A stretch of DNA of 43,459 nucleotides. It comes from CAVDRM01 sp963611355 (GTDB lineage Bacteria > Bacillota > Clostridia > Christensenellales > Aristaeellaceae). The notes beneath the pieces are model-generated. The model saw nothing but the letters and a program-made list of their open reading frames with translations, ran no database searches and was not told where the DNA came from. The stretch lies in NCBI GenBank assembly GCA_963611355.1, contig CAVDRM010000017.1, positions 1 through 43,459 of the forward strand, written 5' to 3'. The translations under genes were made by a program, and so were the position numbers. This document shows, one piece after another, positions 31,351-39,950 of this stretch (positions are counted from its first letter, which is position 1; each line of letters opens with the position of its first letter).

Positions 31351-32612
31351 GAGCTTTGCTCCATGACGCGGGAATTTTCCTGAATGGAACGGTCTTCCCG
31401 GTCAATCAGCCGATAGGAGCTGAGGTTTTCCGCCACGCTGACCTGCTTGTCGCTCCGGTCAAGGACGGTGACGGTGATTTTCTTCACCTGATAATAGCCG
31501 CCCAGCAGCCCGCCGTCCACATACTCCGCGGCGTAGACATAGGCCTGTCCGTCCGATTCGCGCAGGCAGGAGGCGTTGATAAGCGTAGCGCTGATGGAGG
31601 CGCGGCTGGAAATATTGACCTTGACAGAGCCCTGCTTGATGAGGCCGCTCAAGCCGTTATACGCGCTTATGATTTTATCGGTGAGCTGGAAGTCTACATA
31701 TTTTTTGCCCTCAGAGTCCGTGCCGGTATGGGTGACGACGGTCTGCTGTTCGTCCCAGTCGCCCTTGACGGTCGCCTTGGTGTCCACGGAAAAACGTTCG
31801 TCCGTGTAGGCGCGCAAGGTGGGCGCGGTTTCGGCATCAGCCATCGAATACAGGGGTACATCGCCCGTGTAGCTGTCGCCGGACTTTAGGGAAACGGCGG
31901 TGATGACCCCGTCCCGCTGAGCGCGTATCTCCTTCACGCTGCTCGCCGCCTTTTCAAGCGCTGTCATTTTTTCTTCCAGCTCTTCCATTTCGGCAATGAG
32001 CACGCTCCGCTTTTCAACATAGGCAAACACCTCGTCCGTCACGGCCAGGGAGCTGTACAAGTAAGTATCGTAGAAGGCGTCGCGGGCGGCTTCATAGGCT
32101 TTTTCCTCTTCCGCCCAGGCATCGCTCTCCAAGCCCTGCGCACGGGCGGCGACGCGCTTATCGCTCAGTGCCTGCATCGCTTCGATGAGCGCCGTGTAGC
32201 GCCGGTTGCGCTCGGTATCGGTGGGGTTGCGACGGTTGGTCACGTCGAGCGTCGCCAGCTCCTCGGCCTTGGAGCGGTAAGAGGAGCGGTATTCCTCCAT
32301 TTTGTCGCTCTTGTTCGTAACGACGGCGGTCATGATTAAATCGCCCGCGGAAACGGAGGCGTTCTGCTCGACAAACACGCGGCGGATGGTCAGCGGATAC
32401 TCCTGCGCCGCTGTCTCATAGACGTCCTCCTGCTTGGAGAAATAGACGCTTGCCTCCAACGACCACGACTTGCTCAGCTTGCCGGTGGTGGACTGCGTCA
32501 GACGCACCTTGGGCGTCGTCAGGCTCTGAAGGGTGCGGGCGAAAAACATACACGCTGCGACCACACACAGGAAAATCGCCATACCGCGGGCTGCGGCCTT
32601 CTTTACATTCAT
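31347..32612 (-). CDS. HlyD-type membrane fusion/adaptor protein
   Basis: This 421-residue protein has one N-terminal membrane anchor (about residues 9-27). A first lipoyl half-motif near 75-95 (RRVFVEQNASVSAGDLIM) is followed by a long alpha-helical coiled-coil region (about 105-260, rich in Glu, Lys and Ala). A second lipoyl half (RAQRDGVITAVSLKSGDSY) and beta-rich domains follow. This is the order found in HlyD/MacA-type adaptors. It starts 15 nt after the second permease gene and overlaps the MacB-core-like gene by ATGA. Adaptors of this type normally serve exporters, so its place in an operon with import-type ABC permeases and a solute-binding protein is odd. Confidence 0.8.
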   Translation of the reverse strand: MNVKKAAARGMAIFLCVVAACMFFARTLQSLTTPKVRLTQSTTGKLSKSWSLEASVYFSKQEDVYETAAQEYPLTIRRVFVEQNASVSAGDLIMTAVVTNKSDKMEEYRSSYRSKAEELATLDVTNRRNPTDTERNRRYTALIEAMQALSDKRVAARAQGLESDAWAEEEKAYEAARDAFYDTYLYSSLAVTDEVFAYVEKRSVLIAEMEELEEKMTALEKAASSVKEIRAQRDGVITAVSLKSGDSYTGDVPLYSMADAETAPTLRAYTDERFSVDTKATVKGDWDEQQTVVTHTGTDSEGKKYVDFQLTDKIISAYNGLSGLIKQGSVKVNISSRASISATLINASCLRESDGQAYVYAAEYVDGGLLGGYYQVKKITVTVLDRSDKQVSVAENLSSYRLIDREDRSIQENSRVMEQSS

Positions 32613-32627
32613 CGTTCTTTGTATCCT

Positions 32628-33464
32628 TTATTTCAATTCGCTGAGCTGAATGCCCGTCTCGATGTCTTTCTGGAAGTACAGATACACGAGGATGGCGGGG
32701 AGAATGTACAGCGCCGCGCCCGCAAAGGCGATTTCGGCGTTGCTCTCGCTCAGCTGATTAAACATGGTGGAAAGCGGCATCAGGTCCTGGCGGGAGGCAA
32801 GGTAGAGCAGCGGCTGCTCGACCATGTTCCACAAATCCGCAAAAGACAGCGCCAGCGCCGCGCCCAAGACGGGGCGGCAGGGCGGCAGGGCAATGGAGAA
32901 GAAGGTGCGCAGCGCCCCCGCGCCGTCCACTGCGGAGGCCTCCAGCATTTCCGTCGGGAGAGCCACCATGAACTGCCGCAGCAGGAAGATGTAAAACGGC
33001 GCGAACGCCATCGGCAGGATGACCGCCCACACGGTATCGAGCAGCCCCAGCGTCTTTAAGGTCAGCACGTTGGGCGCCATCGTCACCTGAAAGGGCAGAA
33101 TCATCAGGCAGACAATCAGGAAGGAAAGAAAATTCCTGCCGAAAAATTCCATCTTGGCCAGCGCAAACGCCAGCATCGGGATGAAGAGCGCCTGCAAAGC
33201 AAGCGAAGCAACGGTGTACAACAGGGAATTGCACAGGAGCTTGAGGACGCTGGTATCCTGAATCAAAATGGTGTAATACTGGGTCAGGGAGAACACGGAC
33301 GGCGACCATTCAAACGCCATGAACACGCTGCTGTCGTAATTGTTTCGGCTTTTGAGGAAGGCGCTGATTTCGCTCTTGGGGAAGAAGGAATACAGCATCG
33401 TCATGATAATCGGGAGCAGGAGGAGCACCGCCAGCAGGAAGAGCAGCGCCTTTTTAGTTTTCAT
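32628..33464 (-). CDS. Carbohydrate ABC transporter permease (MalG type)
   Basis: This 278-residue permease has six membrane segments and is of the binding-protein-dependent transport family. The cytoplasmic EAA loop that docks the ATPase is EASAVDGAGALRTFFSIALP (about residues 175-194). The general layout follows MalG/LacG-type sugar permeases (CUT1). It overlaps the other permease gene by 11 nt. The pair would form the membrane channel of an importer whose binding protein is the large fusion protein at 34312-36618. No ATPase gene is present in the operon; CUT1 importers often share one ATPase encoded elsewhere (MsmK/UgpC type). Confidence 0.92.
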   Translation of the reverse strand: MKTKKALLFLLAVLLLLPIIMTMLYSFFPKSEISAFLKSRNNYDSSVFMAFEWSPSVFSLTQYYTILIQDTSVLKLLCNSLLYTVASLALQALFIPMLAFALAKMEFFGRNFLSFLIVCLMILPFQVTMAPNVLTLKTLGLLDTVWAVILPMAFAPFYIFLLRQFMVALPTEMLEASAVDGAGALRTFFSIALPPCRPVLGAALALSFADLWNMVEQPLLYLASRQDLMPLSTMFNQLSESNAEIAFAGAALYILPAILVYLYFQKDIETGIQLSELK

Positions 33465-34308
33465 ACGCGCTCACCCGCCTTTGCACCAGATAGATGATGA
33501 GGAACAGCGCGATGACCATCAGCGCGAAGATGTACGCGGCGGCCGTGACGTACTGGTAATTGAGCTTTGCGTACATATTGTTCATGTAGTTTTGCAGGGT
33601 GTAGACGGCCTGGTCGGGGTACGCGCCGCCGATGAAATAGACTTCCTTGAAGATTTTGAACGCACCCATGAAGCTGAACACGAACACCAGATACGCAGTG
33701 GGCAGGATGCAGGGCAGGGTGATTTTTCGGTGCATGGTCATTCTGCCCGCGCCCTCCAGCAGAGCGAACTCATAGTAGGGCTTTGGCACGGTCTGGATGG
33801 CGGATGTCAGGATGATGCTGCAAAAGCCTACGTTCTTCCACAGGTACAAAAGGATGATGGGGATGCGCAGGGTGCTGCCCTCCAGCCAGTACACCCGCGA
33901 GCCGCCCAGGGCGCAGATGATTCGGTTGATGACGCCGCCGAAGTCGAACGCCGTCAGCCAGATAATCAGGATGGCGCTGGAGGGCATCAGATAGGGCATA
34001 AACAGCGCGTTGCGCACGAAGACACCGCCCTTTTGAATGGACGACAGCATGAGCGCGATGACCAGCGAAAGGAAAAAACACAGGGGTGTGCAGATGCCGG
34101 AAAATATCCATGTGTTTTTCAAGCCCAGCTGAAACATCTGATTGCTCCACACGGCAGCATAGTTCTGAAAACCGACATAGCGGTTCAGCCGGCTGCCGTC
34201 CGTGAGGCTGTAATACATGCCCCCCAAGAGGGGGGCAACGTAAAACAGCATCACGCCCAGCAGACCCGGCAGCAGAAACAGAAGCACCGTGCGCTTTTTA
34301 TATCGCAC
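33454..34308 (-). CDS. Carbohydrate ABC transporter permease (MalF/UgpA type)
   Basis: This 284-residue permease has six membrane segments and opens with the typical FLLPGLLGVMLFYVAPLLGG. Its EAA loop is EFALLEGAGRMTMHRKITLP (about residues 176-195). It is the first of the two CUT1-type permeases and starts 3 nt after the binding protein gene, which indicates coupled translation. Together with the second permease it forms the importer pore. The substrate cannot be read from the sequence; sugars or oligosaccharides are the family norm. Confidence 0.92.
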   Translation of the reverse strand: MRYKKRTVLLFLLPGLLGVMLFYVAPLLGGMYYSLTDGSRLNRYVGFQNYAAVWSNQMFQLGLKNTWIFSGICTPLCFFLSLVIALMLSSIQKGGVFVRNALFMPYLMPSSAILIIWLTAFDFGGVINRIICALGGSRVYWLEGSTLRIPIILLYLWKNVGFCSIILTSAIQTVPKPYYEFALLEGAGRMTMHRKITLPCILPTAYLVFVFSFMGAFKIFKEVYFIGGAYPDQAVYTLQNYMNNMYAKLNYQYVTAAAYIFALMVIALFLIIYLVQRRVSAYEN

Positions 34309-34311
34309 TGA

Positions 34312-36618
34312 TTAATCTCCTTCCAGCAGGATCATCTGCACCTTTCTGTCCAGCTCGTTCAGGAAGGTTCTTGCATCGATATCGCCGTCCCGCAGACGGT
34401 TCATCAGGGATAAAACCTCTTCCGAGGAGGACAGGCTGCTCACATAGGCCGGCACAAGCTGGCTTTCAAGCGCCCGGTATGCCGCGATGCTCTCGGCGCT
34501 CGCCATATAGAGATGCCGCTCGTAATACTCTGTGTTGGACGTGTAGTCATCGATGAACTGCTGCACATACCTGATTTCCATTTCCTTGGTCAGGGTATCC
34601 CTGAGCGCCGTCAGCTCGGAGACGACGCGCTGATTGTAGCTGAGCGACTCCATTGCCCATGTATTTTTAATCGGCTCGTTCTGCGCGGGCATCATGATGA
34701 TTTTCTGCACGTCGTCAATGTTTTCCGCAATGCACTTGAGCAGCGCCAGCGCCGCCTCCATATGCTGGGTATCGGGGTTGACGGCGACCGCATACGTCCA
34801 CATCTTCGTCAGCGGCTGATCGTCCTCGGAAATGGTCAGGGTGAAGGGCTTGAAGCCTTCGTCGTTGGAGTATGTGCTCGGCGTAATGGAATAGTAGGCC
34901 GTGAACAGGTAGTTCGGCACGCCGTCCACATAGTCCATATAGTAGACGTCATCGTCATTGCCGGTGTCATCGTTCGGGTCATAGAAGCCGTAAAAGTCCG
35001 TCTGAGAGAGCTTTTCCAGCGTTTCCTGCAGGGCGGCGTCCTTAAAGGAAAGGGTCTCGCCCGCCAGCCTGCACTGAAGCTCGCGGCAGTCAAGGATGCT
35101 GGCCACCAGATTGCTTTTCATGTCAATCCACTTCATGTCAGAAAACAGGGAGATTTCCGGATATTCCGAGGCAAATTCGGACTGCCAGCGGTTGATGAAA
35201 TCCAGCAGCTGGCTGTAGGTCTTCGGTATATCGTCCTCGGTCAGACCGAGCTTTTCAAGCGTCCTGGTGCTGTAGCCCAAGGTGGAGCAGAAGGTGTAGG
35301 TGGGAACGGCGTAGAGCGTGCCGTTGTAGGAGCAGACGTCCCGAATGCGCTCGTTGAGCGATGCGGCATAGTCGTCCATGTCCAGCGCCAGCAGATAGTC
35401 CTTTTTGGCCAAAGCGGAAAGGTCAATGTTGCGCAGGCTTAAGCCGTACAGGTCCGCCGGTTTGGAGCCCTGCATCATCTCTGAAATCCCCTGCGCGGTG
35501 CTTGCGTAGACGCTGTAATCGATGACGACGGGAACGCCGGGATAGAGCTGGTTGAAGGCGGTGATGGCTGCGGACAAATCGGTGGAGCTGTTGGCGATGC
35601 GCAGGACGAATTCCGGCATCGTGCCGGGAGCGGTATCACACAACTCTACGCCGTCGCTGTTATCGTAGGCCAGTCTCATGTAGCCGTAATCGCCGTAGAT
35701 GGCCGCGCTCTGGCTATCGTAGTAGCCGCTGGTCATGCTCGTATAGCCGACGACCTCAAACTGGCCGTTATTGCGGTCGGAGTAAATTTCGCCGTTGGCG
35801 CACACATACAGGTGGCCGTCCTTGTCGATGGCCATGCCGGTCGAATTGTCGTTGGCAAACAGGACGTTCAGCTCGTCCGTCTTGAGGTCGAGATAATACA
35901 GCCCGTTATAGGAGAGCAGCACCAGACCGTCCCGATATGCCTTGACATCGGTGCAATAGATGCCGGAGAGGGGAATGCTGTCATAGGTGCCGTTTGCAAT
36001 GTCAAACTTGTACAAAGCATATTCATAATTGTCATTCTCCGCAAGGAGGTAGACAATGCCGCCCTTGACGGCGCCGCTGCAGATGTAGCGGGTCCCAGAG
36101 TAATCATCGCGGTAGTCGGCGTCGACCGTCATGCCCTCCCAATTCAGCCGGGCGTATTCGGAAAGGCTGTAGGTGTCGCCCGACAGGATGACCTTGTACA
36201 GCAGGCCGTTATCCCCAGTCAGCATGTACAGGCTGTCGTCGCCCTCCAGAATATGAAAATAGAGATAATCGTCCTCTTGCTCCTCCTGCGTCTGCTTTTC
36301 CTCGGTCACGCGGCGCAGAGGCTGCATCTTCGTGCCGTCATAGACCAGCAGCTCCGTGCCGTCGTTCAGCGCATAGGGCGTATCGTCATAGCTGACCAGG
36401 GCGCCGTAATAGTTGTTTGTCTTTATTTCTTCGGGGGACAGGATGGCGTTGATTTTTTTCTCCACCTCCAGATCAATGTCATACGCTTCGGCTTCCCCTT
36501 CCGGGATATAGTCCTCGGCAGCAGGAGCCAGCGGCGGGAGGGTATACTCCGCCAGCGCGGGCATCACGGCCAGCAAAAGCGCCAGCAGGCACAGGAGCAA
36601 ACGACGGAATGTGTTCAT
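34312..36618 (-). CDS. Propeller-like domain fused to an ABC solute-binding protein
   Basis: This 768-residue secreted protein has a signal peptide (LLALLLAVMPALA, cleavage near residue 23) but no lipobox cysteine, unusual for a binding protein in a Gram-positive. Residues about 60-325 are beta-rich with repeated blade-like units (YALYKFDIANGTYDS, GLYYLDLKTDELN, AIDKDGHLYVCANGEIY), suggesting a beta-propeller. From about 335 a family 1 solute-binding domain follows (FVLRIANSSTDLSAAITAFN, then LYAVPTYTFCSTLGYS). A roughly 100-residue helical tail ends the protein. CAGGAGG lies before the ATG and a strong promoter at 36690-36719. It leads an operon with two permeases, two adaptors and a MacB-core-like protein. 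Confidence 0.82.
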   Translation of the reverse strand: MNTFRRLLLCLLALLLAVMPALAEYTLPPLAPAAEDYIPEGEAEAYDIDLEVEKKINAILSPEEIKTNNYYGALVSYDDTPYALNDGTELLVYDGTKMQPLRRVTEEKQTQEEQEDDYLYFHILEGDDSLYMLTGDNGLLYKVILSGDTYSLSEYARLNWEGMTVDADYRDDYSGTRYICSGAVKGGIVYLLAENDNYEYALYKFDIANGTYDSIPLSGIYCTDVKAYRDGLVLLSYNGLYYLDLKTDELNVLFANDNSTGMAIDKDGHLYVCANGEIYSDRNNGQFEVVGYTSMTSGYYDSQSAAIYGDYGYMRLAYDNSDGVELCDTAPGTMPEFVLRIANSSTDLSAAITAFNQLYPGVPVVIDYSVYASTAQGISEMMQGSKPADLYGLSLRNIDLSALAKKDYLLALDMDDYAASLNERIRDVCSYNGTLYAVPTYTFCSTLGYSTRTLEKLGLTEDDIPKTYSQLLDFINRWQSEFASEYPEISLFSDMKWIDMKSNLVASILDCRELQCRLAGETLSFKDAALQETLEKLSQTDFYGFYDPNDDTGNDDDVYYMDYVDGVPNYLFTAYYSITPSTYSNDEGFKPFTLTISEDDQPLTKMWTYAVAVNPDTQHMEAALALLKCIAENIDDVQKIIMMPAQNEPIKNTWAMESLSYNQRVVSELTALRDTLTKEMEIRYVQQFIDDYTSNTEYYERHLYMASAESIAAYRALESQLVPAYVSSLSSSEEVLSLMNRLRDGDIDARTFLNELDRKVQMILLEGD

Positions 36619-36689
36619 AAGAAATGACCTCCTGAAAAAATGTTGAGGGGAACAATCGGCGGGGGACAGCTGCGGACGAACACACCATG

Positions 36690-36719
36690 ATTATACCAGA
36701 AATTCTCAGACTTTGTAAA
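36690..36719 (-). promoter_or_regulatory. Promoter of the importer/adaptor operon
   Basis: On the minus strand TTTACA (36714-36719), an 18-nt spacer and TATAAT (36690-36695) preceded by TGG, an extended -10. The leader is about 65 nt. Upstream, 36780-36840 is very AT-rich (runs of A and T) with no recognisable gene. Confidence 0.75.
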
Positions 36720-36880
36720 GGCTTTATCAAGCCTTCGGCGCATTTCGGCTGCCCGCTTCTGCCTCCTTCAACATATTAAACGCGGAACAGGCGCAAAATG
36801 TTGCATGTTTTATAAAAAAATTTATTTTTTTTATCAAAGCGCCGCCGAAGCGAGCGGTAACGCCTTATTTTCATCATGAT

Positions 36881-38269
36881 TCAAATCAATTTGTGCTTCT
36901 GCCACTTTCCCGACCGATAGCGCAGGATGAAGCAGATGCAGCGGACGACCCAGTCGCAGTACATGGCCAGCCACACGCCGTCCAAGTCCCAATGGAAGGC
37001 ATAGACGAACAGGCAGCTCAGCGCCAGACGGCAGATAAGGATGCTGGCGATGGAAACGACCATCGTAAAGCGGACGTCGCCGGCGGCGCGCAGCACATTC
37101 GGCAGCCCAAAGGAGAGCATATAAAAGAGAATGGAGCAGACAGCGTAGCCCTTCAGCACGCTGACCGCAGCGGCAGAGCCTTCTGCCGACAGTCCGAAAA
37201 TATTGACAAAGACGGGTGTAAAGAAAAGCAGCGTCAGGTTGGTGGGCAGGGTGCAAACCTGAAGGAGTGCCATCAGCTTGCGGGCGTAATACCGCGCCTG
37301 CTTCTGCTCGCCCGCGCCCATGCATTGGCCGATGACCGTGACGGTTGCCAGGCCTATGGCCGTGCCGGGCAGGTTAACCAGGCTGGAAATGCTGTTGGAA
37401 ATGGAATTGGCGGCAATGACCGAGGTGGGAAAGGTGGAGATGAGGCGCGCAATAATCAGTTTGCCCACCTGAAAGAGGCTGTTTTCCATGCCGTTGGGCA
37501 CGCCGATGGACATGATGCGCCTGACCATCGCAAGGTCAAAGGTGAGCTTAAACGGACGGCTCAGGTGAATGGGCAGGCTCTGATTGAGGAGCATTTTAAT
37601 CATCAGAAACGCGGCCAGGGCACGGGCAGCCAGGGATGCGATGGCCGCGCCGGACACGCCCAGCCCCGCGCCGAACACGGTGATGCCGAAGGCCGCGTGC
37701 GTCTCGTTGATCAAAAAATAATTGCCGATGATGTTCACCACATTCATGATCAGCGACACCAGCATGGTGCTGTTGGTGCGCCCCATCGCCCGCATCAGCC
37801 CCGCGCCGCTGTTATACAGCGCAAGGAAGGGATAGGACACGGCCGACCAGAAGAAATAGGCTCTCGCCTTGCTCATCGTATCGGCGTCCAGACTGCCGAA
37901 CACGCCCTGAAGAATCGGGCGGTTGAAGATGACAGCCGTCCCGCCCACCGCAAGGGAGATGGCAAGGATGGACAAAAAGAGCTGCTTGGCAGAGCTGCAG
38001 GCGTTTTTCCCGTCCTGATGGCCGAGATACTGTGCCGCAATGATGGAGCCGCCGGTGGCCATCGCGGAGAAAAGCTGAATGAGCAGGGTGTTGATGGAGT
38101 CCACCAGCGATACGGCAGACACAGCCGCCTCGCCGACTCCTGCCACCATCGCCGTATCCGCCATGCCGACGGCCACGGCCAGAAACTGCTCGATGACCAG
38201 CGGCAAAATCAGCGCAAACAGCTCGCGGTTTGAAAACATCGTCCCTTTTTCCAGACGTTCTGCTGCCAT
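36881..38269 (-). CDS. MATE family efflux transporter (third copy)
   Basis: This 462-residue MATE antiporter has about twelve membrane segments. The N-terminal motif is LPLVIEQFLAVAVGMADTAM, and the second half has SIGVPNGMENSLFQVGKL and VIGQCMGAG. It differs clearly from the other two MATE proteins of the window, so it is not a recent duplicate. A GTG ending at 38275 could start it two codons earlier; I prefer the ATG ending at 38269 because GGAGGGG lies seven bases upstream. The promoter (38308-38335) overlaps that of the divergent envelope operon. The substrate is unknown. Downstream (36841-36880) only a weak GC-rich hairpin is seen. Confidence 0.92.
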   Translation of the reverse strand: MAAERLEKGTMFSNRELFALILPLVIEQFLAVAVGMADTAMVAGVGEAAVSAVSLVDSINTLLIQLFSAMATGGSIIAAQYLGHQDGKNACSSAKQLFLSILAISLAVGGTAVIFNRPILQGVFGSLDADTMSKARAYFFWSAVSYPFLALYNSGAGLMRAMGRTNSTMLVSLIMNVVNIIGNYFLINETHAAFGITVFGAGLGVSGAAIASLAARALAAFLMIKMLLNQSLPIHLSRPFKLTFDLAMVRRIMSIGVPNGMENSLFQVGKLIIARLISTFPTSVIAANSISNSISSLVNLPGTAIGLATVTVIGQCMGAGEQKQARYYARKLMALLQVCTLPTNLTLLFFTPVFVNIFGLSAEGSAAAVSVLKGYAVCSILFYMLSFGLPNVLRAAGDVRFTMVVSIASILICRLALSCLFVYAFHWDLDGVWLAMYCDWVVRCICFILRYRSGKWQKHKLI

Positions 38270-38307
38270 GTCCACCCCTCCGCAGCGTTGTTGTATATGC
38301 CTGTTAT

Positions 38308-38335
38308 ATTATAATCCGCTTGACAAATTTCGCAA
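38308..38335 (-). promoter_or_regulatory. Promoter of the third MATE gene
   Basis: On the minus strand TTGCGA (38330-38335), a 16-nt spacer and TATAAT (38308-38313). It overlaps the plus-strand promoter at 38320-38348. Confidence 0.7.
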
Positions 38336-38348
38336 GCAACTTCATAAT
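38320..38348 (+). promoter_or_regulatory. Promoter of the envelope glycan operon, overlapping the divergent one
   Basis: TTGACA (38320-38325), a 17-nt spacer and CATAAT (38343-38348). Its -35 box lies inside the minus-strand promoter, so the two polymerases cannot bind at once. A 115-nt leader precedes the ATG at 38470. Confidence 0.6.
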
Positions 38349-38469
38349 TTTTACTGGTCGGTGACTATCGGATGATGACCGGCGGACAGTCTCACGGATG
38401 CGGAACGGGCAAACTTGTTTTTCGCTATGACAAAAGCTGCTGACCGCGTCTGCGCGGGAGGGGTTTGCA

Positions 38470-39912
38470 ATGCACAGAAAATGTTGTATAATAATCATTG
38501 GCTGCGTCCTTTTCTGCCTGTTGGCCGCAGTGCTGCGGTACGCGCTTTTCGGCGCGGGCGGGCAGAGCGACCGACGCGAAATCGCGGAGCGGTTAAGCAG
38601 CGCAGCAGAACCCAGGGACAGCTATACGGTCAAGGCCGTATTCCGTCCCGATGAAGGCACGCTGGCCGTCACGCAGGACATTGCCTTCCAAAACCGCACG
38701 GGCGGGTCGCTTGCCGATATCGTCCTCCGCTTTTATGCATCGGCCTATTCCTCGGAGGACACAGCGCCGGGCGCAACGGAGGAACTGTTCACAGACAGCT
38801 ACGGCGGCAGCTTTTCGGCGGGCGGCTGCTCGCTGATGGGCGTTTGGGCGGACGGTGCGGCCGTGCAGACCGAATGGCTCGATGACGCCGAGACCGCTTT
38901 GAGCGTGCCCGTTTCCTTGGATGCGGGACAGGAATGCGCCCTCACCCTCCGCTATGTGCTTTCCATTCCCGAATGTGCGCACCGCTTCGGCGTTTCGGAC
39001 GGCGTTTACCGCTTTTTAGACGCACTGGCCGTCATTGCGCCCTATGCGGACGGAGCATGGCGGACGGAGGAATATTCGTCCGTCGGCGAGCCGTTCATGG
39101 TTTCCTGCGCTGATTACGATGTGACGCTGAACCTGCCGGAGGGCTATATGGCGCTCGGCAGCGGCTTTTCGCAGGAGGACGGCGCATATCATGCCGCCGT
39201 GTCCGGCGCAAGGGGCTTTGCCTTTGTGATTCTGTCCAAGGAGGATTTGGTTACGCTCTCCGTGCAGGGCGTGACGCTCCGCGCCCCCAAGCGCCACAAA
39301 AAGACGGTGGACACGCTGAAGAACGCTTTAAACTCGCTCGTCAAGCTCTACGGCGACCTGCCGCAGGATGCGCTGGATGTGTGCGTGACCGCCTATGCTT
39401 TGGACTTCGGCTCGTATTCAGGGCTTATCATATTGGATGCGGACGCCGACGAAACGGCGCTTCTGCGGGCGGCGGCGCGGCAGTGGTTCGGGGTGCTGGT
39501 CGGCTCGGACGGATATGAGCAGGCATGGCTCAGCGATGCCCTGAGCGAATGGGCGATGCTCCGCTGCGTCTGGCAGACGCAGGGGCAGGACGCCTTTGAA
39601 CGCCTCAAAAAGGAGCTTGTGGATGAGCCGATGCGGGAGAACATTACCGCCTCGGTGACGGCGGGCAGTCCGGTCGATTATTTCCCCGACAGGGCGACCT
39701 ACGACGCCGTTGTGCGCGGGCGCGGCGCGGCCTACCTGTTCGCCTTGGACGAAATGACGGGCGGCAGGACGGACGAATTTCTGCGCGCCTTATGCGGACA
39801 TTACGCCTACGCGCTTTTGAGCAGAGAGACGTTTGAGGCGGATATGAACAGTTTTTCCGACAAGGATATTGTTCCGCTTGCATTGGATTATCTGGATACC
39901 TATATGGATTAA
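38470..39912 (+). CDS. M1 aminopeptidase-like protein lacking the zinc site (pseudopeptidase)
   Basis: This 480-residue protein has one N-terminal membrane anchor (about residues 5-28); the rest lies outside the cell. The second half follows the M1 (gluzincin) pattern. FGSYSGLIILD (313-323) stands where M1 enzymes have GGMEYPGL. R333-A-A-A-R337-QWFG stands where they have HExxHQWFG. WLSDALSEW (353-361) stands where they have WLNEGFAEY. All three zinc ligands (His, His, Glu) and the catalytic Glu are replaced, so it should be inactive as a zinc peptidase. It is the first gene of an envelope operon; GGGAGGGG precedes the ATG. It may act as a binding or scaffold protein. Confidence 0.8.
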   Translation: MHRKCCIIIIGCVLFCLLAAVLRYALFGAGGQSDRREIAERLSSAAEPRDSYTVKAVFRPDEGTLAVTQDIAFQNRTGGSLADIVLRFYASAYSSEDTAPGATEELFTDSYGGSFSAGGCSLMGVWADGAAVQTEWLDDAETALSVPVSLDAGQECALTLRYVLSIPECAHRFGVSDGVYRFLDALAVIAPYADGAWRTEEYSSVGEPFMVSCADYDVTLNLPEGYMALGSGFSQEDGAYHAAVSGARGFAFVILSKEDLVTLSVQGVTLRAPKRHKKTVDTLKNALNSLVKLYGDLPQDALDVCVTAYALDFGSYSGLIILDADADETALLRAAARQWFGVLVGSDGYEQAWLSDALSEWAMLRCVWQTQGQDAFERLKKELVDEPMRENITASVTAGSPVDYFPDRATYDAVVRGRGAAYLFALDEMTGGRTDEFLRALCGHYAYALLSRETFEADMNSFSDKDIVPLALDYLDTYMD

Positions 39913-39928
39913 ACGGACTTTTGTCCGT
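39913..39928 (+). other. Small hairpin between the M1-like and glycosyltransferase genes
   Basis: ACGGAC (39913-39918), loop TTTT and GTCCGT (39923-39928) directly follow the stop codon. There is no U-tail, so it is more likely an mRNA processing or stability element than a terminator. Confidence 0.5.
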
Positions 39929-39950
39929 CATTAAGGAAGGTTTTTTAACC

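Noticed and set aside
36893..38233. Long plus-strand open frame opposite the third MATE gene (about 446 codons)
   Set aside because: The composition (His, Gln, Arg, Asp) is that of an antisense shadow; the MATE protein on the other strand is unmistakable.
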